Origin: Pseudomonas rhodesiae
GTDB taxonomy: Bacteria; Pseudomonadota; Gammaproteobacteria; Pseudomonadales; Pseudomonadaceae
Direction of reading: 5' to 3'
NCBI RefSeq assembly: GCF_007858255.1
Contig: NZ_VFEU01000006.1
Span: 62,001 to 126,000, forward strand
DNA: 64,000 bases
Shown here: positions 61,501 to 64,000 of the stretch, one piece after another
Position numbering within the stretch: the first letter of the stretch is position 1
Layout of the letters: the number at the start of each line of letters is the position of its first letter
Made by a program: the position numbers and the translations under genes
Notes under the pieces: model-generated
Told to the model about the DNA's origin: nothing
What the model saw: only the letters and a program-made list of their open reading frames with translations
Databases searched by the model: none

Positions 61501-63638
61501 ACAGCATCCTGGTGTTCGAGAACTACCCGGTGTCCGAAGCCTTGGAGCAGGGCTCGCCTACGGGGCTGCAGTTTGGCCCAGTGCAGAACCTGGAGCAGAC
61601 CCACTATCCGCTGACGGTGCTGCTGGGCGTCGGGCAGACTCTGGGGCTGGAGTTCAATTACAGCCGGCAAGCCTTCAGCGACGCGGATATCCAGCGCCTG
61701 GCTACGCACTTCAGCCATTTGCTGCTGGCATTGGCAAACCCGGTACATACACGTTTGGCCGACTTGCCGTCGGTGACTGCCGCTGAGCGTCACACTACGG
61801 TGTATGCCTGGAACGCCACCGCCCGCGACTACCCGCAAAACCAATGGGTGCATCACCTGATCGAAGCCCAAGCCGAGCGCCAGCCGCAGGCCACGGCTCT
61901 GCTGTTTGCCGAGCAACGTATCGACTACGCCGAGCTCAACCGCCGCGCCAACCGCCTGGCCCATCGCTTGATCGAGGCCGGTGTCGGCCCGGATGTGCGT
62001 GTGGGCCTGGCCGTGGAGCGCTCCTTCGACATGGTTATCGGCCTGCTTGCGGTGCTCAAGGCCGGCGGCGCCTATGTGCCGTTGGACCCCGACTACCCAC
62101 GCGAACGCCTGGCCTACATGCTCGACGACAGCGGCGTGCAACTGCTGCTGACCCAAGCGCCGTTGCTCGGCCAGTTGCCGATTCCGCAAGGCTTGGAAAC
62201 CCTGATACTGGGCGAGTCGACCTACGAGCAATACAGCGAGCAAAACCCGGCTGTCGCGCTGGACGGCGAAAACCTTGCCTACGTGATCTACACCTCGGGC
62301 TCCACCGGCCAACCCAAGGGTGCGGGCAACCGCCATTCGGCCTTGCTCAACCGCCTGCAATGGATGCAGGAAGCCTACGGGTTAAGCGCGGCCGACAGCG
62401 TATTGCAAAAGACTCCGTTCAGTTTCGACGTGTCGGTGTGGGAGTTTTTCTGGCCGCTGATGACCGGCTCGCGCCTGGTGATTGCCGCCCCTGGCGATCA
62501 CCGCGATCCAGCCAGATTGATCCAGGTGATCAACGCCGAACAGGTCACCACGCTGCACTTTGTGCCGTCGATGTTGCAGGCGTTCTTGCAGGATGCGGCG
62601 GTGTCCAGCTGCCGGAGCCTGCAACGTATCGTGTGCAGCGGCGAGGCGTTGCCGGTGGATGCGCAGCAGCAGGTGTTCGCCAAGCTGCCGCACGCTGGGC
62701 TGTACAACCTGTATGGCCCGACCGAAGCCGCCATCGACGTGACCCACTGGACCTGCGTCGACGAAGGCCGCGACACCGTGCCGATTGGCCGGCCGATTGC
62801 CAATCTGGGCTGCTACCTGCTTGACGATAATTTCGAACCGGTGCCGGTCGGCGTGCTGGGCGAGCTGTACCTGGGCGGCGCCGGTCTGGCCCGTGGTTAT
62901 CACCGCCGTCCTGCATTGACCGCCGAACGCTTTATCGCCCACCCGTTCGTCCACGGCGAGCGCCTGTATCGCACCGGCGACCTGGCGCGCTACCGCGAAG
63001 ACGGAGTGATCGAATACGCCGGGCGTATCGACCATCAGGTCAAGCTGCGCGGCCTGCGTATCGAGTTGGGCGAGATCGAAGCGCGGTTGCTGGAGCACGA
63101 GCAGGTCCGCGAAGCGGCGGTGCTGGCGGTGGACGGCAAGTACCTGGTGGGTTACCTGGTGCTGCACCATGCCGGAGACGATTGGCGCGAGGTGCTCGGT
63201 GCGCACCTGGCCGAACACCTGCCGGATTACATGGTGCCGGCGCAGTGGGTGTTGCTGGAGCAGATGCCGTTGAGTCCCAACGGCAAGTTGGATCGCAAGG
63301 CGTTGCCCAAGGCCGATGCGGGCCAGCCATCCAGTGTTTATGAAGCGCCGCAAAGCGAGCTGGAGCAGCAGATCGCGGCGATCTGGGCGCAGGTGCTGGA
63401 AGTCGAGCGCGTGGGCCTTAATGACAACTTCTTTGAACTGGGCGGGCATTCCTTGCTGGTGATCAACGTTATTTCGCGTATGCAGCTTGAACTAGGCCTG
63501 CGACCTTCACCGCAGGATATTTTCCAGCACCCGGATGTACGGCGCCTGGCGGCGCACCTTGAAGGGCAGGGCGGTGCGGTGACGCAAGACAAACTCAGCC
63601 GTCTCGATGCGCTGTTTGATGATATGGGGCCGTTTTGA
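49503..63638 (+). CDS. Pyoverdine NRPS, third protein: C-A(Gly)-T-C-A(Lys)-T-C-A(fOHOrn)-T-E-C-A(Ser)-T
   Basis: A 4711-aa, four-module synthetase. C1 (about 47-476), A1 (496-986), T1 (Ser 1032); C2 (1090-1518), A2 (1543-2036), T2 (Ser 2086); C3 (2148-2580), A3 (2597-3098), T3 (Ser 3145, GGDSI), E (3190-3630, HHLVVDG near 3325); C4 of DCL type (3663-4090, HHILMDG near 3797), A4 (4103-4606), T4 (Ser 4650). Codes: A1 DILQLGLIWK (Gly), A2 DGEDHGTVVK (Lys), A3 as the fOHOrn domain of the first protein, A4 DVWHVSLIDK (Ser). C2 has HHIVSDA instead of HHIVSDG. Product part: Gly-Lys-D-fOHOrn-Ser. It starts at GTG 49503 with GAGGGG 6 nt upstream, 10 bp after the previous stop. No thioesterase. Confidence 0.88.
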   Translation: MQALIESVGSLSAQQKKALAVMLKQQGINLFEIAPVFKRQEGEPLRLSYAQERQWFLWQLEPQSTAYHVPRALRLVGELDVAALQRSFDTLVSRHESLRTHIEPDGDSALQVIVENARVEITLVEAQAFQVKDWVQAEIDRPFDLQQGPLLRVKLLRLAPQEHVLVLVQHHIVSDGWSMQVMVDELVQLYAAHVQGLEPQLPALPIQYADYALWQRSWMEAGERERQLAYWENLLGGEQPVLELPMDRPRPAIQSYRGARLDLALDAALVTRLKTMAQREGVTLFMLLLASFQAVLYRYSGQGDIRIGVPVANRNRAETEGLIGFFVNTQVLKADIDGQMSFRELLHHTRERVVQAQAHQDLPFEQLVEALQPERSLSYNPLFQVMFNHQTDTQRGGASATGLQVQGLEWDSKNAQLDLNLDTQESVEGIQASLTYATDLFDAPGMQRLLAHWQRLLHSVSQDCNRRVGELPLLEDAQLQHMVHDWNATQRAFAQDMGVHRLFEDQARLRPDATALACNGQVLSYGELNRRANRLAHRLRGAGVGPDVLVAVALERSVEMAVALLATLKAGGAYVPLDPGFPPDRLAFMLEDSRAHVVLTAGSLRQQLPLAVGQQVLLMDEDADGRYSSVNPDVELSGEHLAYVIYTSGSTGKPKGVMVRHAALSSFTQGMADTLGIDAQARLLSLTTFSFDIFALELYVPLAVGATVVLADKDTSLDPEAILDLVQHATIDVLQATPSTWRMLLDSERCTVLRGIKCLCGGEALPADLAERMLACQGTVWNLYGPTETTIWSAAYPLLEPVPFVGRPIANTSLFILNDTLTPCPLTVPGELLIGGVGLARGYFGRAAMTAERFVPNPYGGPGERLYRTGDLARYREQGVVEYIGRVDHQVKVRGFRIELGEIEACLREQPMVREAVVIADHEQLLAYLVTRQPLAEQEQAALREQLKTALRARLPEYMVPSYLVLLERMPLTPNGKLDRKALPRPDAGALQKHYVPPVTARECQVAAIWAEVLGVAQVGLSDHFFEIGGHSLLATRVVSRVRQALAIDVPLKALFEQPELGRFVQALSDSVLDVQPIARCARDQPLALSYAQERQWFLWQLEPHSAVYHIPAALRLQGALDRQALQRSFDGLLARHESLRTVFVTEGERTVQRMAAPAALRIEEQTLATDDPAVVRAQVEAAIAEPFDLRTGPLLRVRLLQLAADQHVLVLVLHHIVSDAWSMQVMVEELVQSYAALKQGLEPQLPALPIQYADYAVWQRDWLQAGEQARQLAYWRERLAGEQRVLDLPLDHPRPPAQSHRGARVEWLLDPALLEALQGLAQRQGATLFMVLLAAFQALLYRYTGQSDIRVGVPIANRNRVETERLIGFFVNTQVLKADISGELSFVELLQQVKQAALEAQAHQDLPFEQLVEALQPERSLSHSPLFQVMFNHQIDARGTAAPQAMGLQVDALEWDSHTAHFDVSLDTQETVDGLWATLTYATDLFEAGTIERMAQHWLSVLRAVVARPNEHLADLPMLGASERQCLTQTWNAGAPAAPWTGGVQRLFEAQARQRPQAVALVLDGVSLSYAELNLQANRLAHCLVAHGVGPQVLVGIAVERSFAMVISLLAVLKAGGAYVPLDPSYPRERLAHMLEDSGVRLVLTHAHVPIVLPEGVAALAIDQAGLAEYSGEDLAVAVGADHLAYVIYTSGSTGKPKGVAIDHGALNEFASIAAGYSQLTPQDRVLQFATLNFDGFVEQLYPALTHGAAVVLRGASLWDSGRLYTEILSQGITLADLPTAYWHLFVLDCLAAGPRSYGALRQVHIGGEAMPLDGPAQWVRAGLGHVRLLNTYGPTEATVVSSVLDCSAADEALSATASPIGRSLPGRALYVLDRDLNLAPLGAVGELYIGSACGLARGYLNRAALTAERFVANPFADAGERLYRTGDLARYRADGVIEYVGRVDHQVKIRGFRIELGEIETLLLAQANVREAVVLAVDNQLLAYLVADQQETAALGETLKAVLREQLPDYMVPAHLVFLDRLPLNLNGKLDRQALPKPDAHLSQPTWVAPVSAVEQQVAAIWADILGVARVGLTDHFFELGGHSLLAMQVTSRLRHALALEVPLKLLFEQPRLQGFVAALPACEGADQGRAPALVALPRDGGVPLSYAQERQWFLWQLDPDSRAYHVPSVLRLKGPLDIGALQRSFDHLVARHESLRTVLRHGSDGTVQVVREPAPVVISHSNVQEADLQTCVEAKIALTFDLEQGPLLRVDLLRLAEDDHVLVLVQHHIVSDGWSMQVMVEELVQVYAAFSQGQEVRLPPLPIQYADYAVWQRQWMEAGEKARQLSYWRELLGGEQPVLELPFDYQRPAEQSHRGARSHIEIPTSLVVDLKALAQREGVTLFMLLLASFQVLLHRYSGQQDIRVGVPIANRNRVETERLIGFFVNTQVLKADIDGQTTVGGLLQQVKQRSLEAQAHQDLPFEQLVEALQPERSLSLNPLFQVMFNHQAERRQAMSTAALHELRVEGLAWESHTAHFDLDLDVHESSEGLAASLGYATDLFTAATIERMGRHWHNLLQAMVADPQQSIGQLKLLDDAEQQHILHLWDRSDAGFSAQRLVHELFADRAQETPDAVAVKFDTQTLTYGELDRLANRLAHALIARGVGAEVRVAIAMPRSAEIMVAFLAVMKAGGVYVPLDIEYPRDRLLYMLEDSRAQLLLTHSSALPRLPLSEGLQTLAIDHTDSWAEHCDTAPNVALDGANLAYVIYTSGSTGMPKGVAVAHGPLVAHIIATGERYETGPTDCELHFMSFAFDGSHEGWMHPLINGASVLIRDDSLWLPEYTYEQMHRHHVTMAVFPPVYLQQLAEHAERDGNPPNVRVYCFGGDAVAQASYDLAWRALKPTYLFNGYGPTETVVTPLLWKARRGDPCGAVYAPIGTLLGNRSGYVLDAQLNLQPIGVAGELYLGGEGVARGYLERPALTAERFVPDPFGKPGSRVYRSGDLTRGRGDGVVDYLGRVDHQVKIRGFRIELGEIEARLREQDNVGETVVVAHDGPSGKQLVAYVVPARATDHGALRDNLRRALKTRLPDYMVPTHFMFLAQMPLTPNGKLDRKGLPAPDASLMQQTYVAPETELEQQIAAIWAEVLRLPQVGVNDNFFELGGDSIISIQVVSRARQAGIRFTPKDLFQHQTVQSLAAVARQGEGAVVLDQSALTGELALLPIQQAFFADQIPQRHHWNQSVVLRPHQPLQPAVLGAALQALIVHHDALRSAFVHGASGWSAAYRDAAQHQAEQVLWHVQVNDTEALAALGEQAQSSLDLGTGPLLRVVLADLADGSQRLLLVIHHLVVDGVSWRILLEDLQTAYRQIAQDGRAVLPTKTTSIRAWAERLRRYAGSAALQQELAWWQQQLHASPDGLPGANPQASLSNRHALNVTTHLDQRWTRQLLQEAPSAYRTQINDLLLTALARVMVRWTGTPSMLIRLEGHGREDVFDDVDLTRTVGWFTNLYPLQLVPAPSLADSLKGIKEQLRAIPDKGLGFGALRYLGDHAAQQALSQLPRPRITFNYLGQFDGSFDDAGQGSLFAPSGDAAGADQSLDAPLGNWLEINGQVYGGELSLSWSFSREMFDEATVQRLADDYAEELKALIEHCCLPINRGVTPSDFPLAGLTQAQLDTLPLVLAEVEDLYPLSPMQQGLLFQSLYSEGSGDYINQMRVDVRGLDVPRFERAWQAAVDRHEVLRSGFLWQAELNQPLQVVYKHLHVTVVEHDWQGREDRAAALDGLAATQRAQGFALEQAPLLNLVLVRTGPSNHHLIYTHHHILMDGWSGSQLFGEVLQHYAGEPLRPALGRYRDYIGWLQGQDKVASEGFWKTQLAALQEPTRLARGASTGLDGLPMANGEHTLNFEPSQTQRLKAFAQGHKVTLNTLVQSAWLLLLARQTGQATVAFGATVAGRPAQLQGIEQLVGLFINTLPVVATPDPQMSIGQWLQQIQAQNLRLREQEHTPLFDVQRWAGLGGEALFDSILVFENYPVSEALEQGSPTGLQFGPVQNLEQTHYPLTVLLGVGQTLGLEFNYSRQAFSDADIQRLATHFSHLLLALANPVHTRLADLPSVTAAERHTTVYAWNATARDYPQNQWVHHLIEAQAERQPQATALLFAEQRIDYAELNRRANRLAHRLIEAGVGPDVRVGLAVERSFDMVIGLLAVLKAGGAYVPLDPDYPRERLAYMLDDSGVQLLLTQAPLLGQLPIPQGLETLILGESTYEQYSEQNPAVALDGENLAYVIYTSGSTGQPKGAGNRHSALLNRLQWMQEAYGLSAADSVLQKTPFSFDVSVWEFFWPLMTGSRLVIAAPGDHRDPARLIQVINAEQVTTLHFVPSMLQAFLQDAAVSSCRSLQRIVCSGEALPVDAQQQVFAKLPHAGLYNLYGPTEAAIDVTHWTCVDEGRDTVPIGRPIANLGCYLLDDNFEPVPVGVLGELYLGGAGLARGYHRRPALTAERFIAHPFVHGERLYRTGDLARYREDGVIEYAGRIDHQVKLRGLRIELGEIEARLLEHEQVREAAVLAVDGKYLVGYLVLHHAGDDWREVLGAHLAEHLPDYMVPAQWVLLEQMPLSPNGKLDRKALPKADAGQPSSVYEAPQSELEQQIAAIWAQVLEVERVGLNDNFFELGGHSLLVINVISRMQLELGLRPSPQDIFQHPDVRRLAAHLEGQGGAVTQDKLSRLDALFDDMGPF
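57113..58880 (+). repeat. fOHOrn C-end/A-domain block, copy 2
   Basis: Second copy, in the third NRPS gene. Similarity stops in the carrier domain: copy 1 continues as GGHSL, this one as the epimerase-type GGDSI. Confidence 0.85.
61809..63310 (+). repeat. Ser adenylation block, copy 3
   Basis: Copy in the last module of the third NRPS gene. Similarity begins at the sequence for WNATARDYPQNQWVHH and ends in LDRKALPK before the carrier domain. Confidence 0.88.
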
Positions 63639-64000
63639 TGGACACTCAGGTTGCACAACGCATCGTCAAACGGTTTATCGGCTTGCCGCTGGAACAGCGC
63701 CGGGTCTACCTGCAAAAGATGCTCGCCGAGGATGTCTCGCCCGCCAACTTACCGATTCCAGTGACCCGCGATGAGGCGCCGCAGTTGCTGCTGTCCTACG
63801 CTCAGGAGCGGCAGTGGTTTATCTGGCAGTTGGAGCCCGACAGCGCCGCTTATCACCTGCCCACGGCGTTGCGCTTGCGCGGGCCATTGGACGTCGCGGC
63901 ATTGCAGCGCAGCTTCGATAGCCTGGTTGCCCGCCACGAAACCCTGCGTACCTGCCTGCGCCAGGACGGCGAGCGTCGGGTGCAGGTGGTCGACCCACAG
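63638..64000 (+). CDS. Fourth NRPS gene, 5' part only (cut by window end)
   Basis: The first 121 codons of another synthetase. The ATG overlaps the previous stop by one base (TGATG). The N-terminus MDTQVAQRIVKRFIGLPLEQ resembles the linker of the other three proteins, followed by a condensation domain start (LLSYAQERQWFIWQLEPDSA). As the likely last synthetase it should hold the remaining module(s) and the thioesterase; none of this can be seen. Confidence 0.9.
   Translation, partial: MDTQVAQRIVKRFIGLPLEQRRVYLQKMLAEDVSPANLPIPVTRDEAPQLLLSYAQERQWFIWQLEPDSAAYHLPTALRLRGPLDVAALQRSFDSLVARHETLRTCLRQDGERRVQVVDPQ

Overview
The window is a GC-rich stretch of a fluorescent Pseudomonas chromosome, most likely P. 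fluorescens group. The evidence is the NrtR-pncA-pncB-nadE cluster, a Pseudomonas-type metallothionein, REP-like intergenic repeats and, above all, more than 33 kb of non-ribosomal peptide synthetase (NRPS) genes whose first protein starts and is built like PvdI, the synthetase that begins the pyoverdine peptide side chain. No rRNA, tRNA, CRISPR array or transposase gene was recognised.

Layout. (1) 1-8.8 kb: housekeeping and accessory genes: a DUF726-type alpha/beta hydrolase, MntH, a VapC-type PIN toxin with an atypical antitoxin, a LysR regulator divergent from two small DUF606 membrane proteins, a 56-aa metallothionein, two small hypotheticals, an AraC regulator, a XapX protein and an MDR oxidoreductase. 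(2) 8.8-14.2 kb: a tsx-nup nucleoside uptake pair behind a PurR-like palindrome, then a polyol unit (AraC regulator, sugar-binding protein, sorbitol-dehydrogenase-like SDR) that lacks its ABC permease and ATPase genes. (3) 14.2-17.8 kb: the NAD salvage module, nrtR divergent from pncA-pncB-nadE, with an NrtR-type operator between them. (4) 17.8-18.5 kb: a 747-bp non-coding block of nested palindromes flanked by two ~105-bp direct repeats. (5) 18.5-26.0 kb: a seven-gene operon for an ABC importer plus a three-subunit opine/hydroxyproline-type oxidase, controlled by a divergent IclR regulator. (6) 26.1-27.3 kb: a lower-GC, island-like patch with one gene of internal-repeat structure behind a near-consensus HrpL (hrp) box, which makes it a candidate type III-secreted protein. 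(7) 27.4-30.6 kb: MATE and MFS transporters and a hicAB toxin-antitoxin pair. (8) 30.7-64.0 kb: four co-directional NRPS genes, the last cut by the window end.

The three complete NRPS proteins hold nine modules. Reading the specificity residues directly gives this predicted partial peptide: D-Ser - Lys - fOHOrn (formyl-hydroxyornithine) - D-Ser - Ser - Gly - Lys - D-fOHOrn - Ser, followed by whatever the fourth protein adds. The two hydroxamate fOHOrn residues plus the chromophore catechol would give the usual six iron ligands of a pyoverdine. An iron-starvation-box-like element (CTAAT-N16-CGT) lies 55 bp upstream of the first NRPS start. The three Ser adenylation domains are nearly identical to one another over 1.5 kb, and the two fOHOrn domains over 1.8 kb, with no indels in the blocks, which points to recent duplication or gene conversion in the assembly line.
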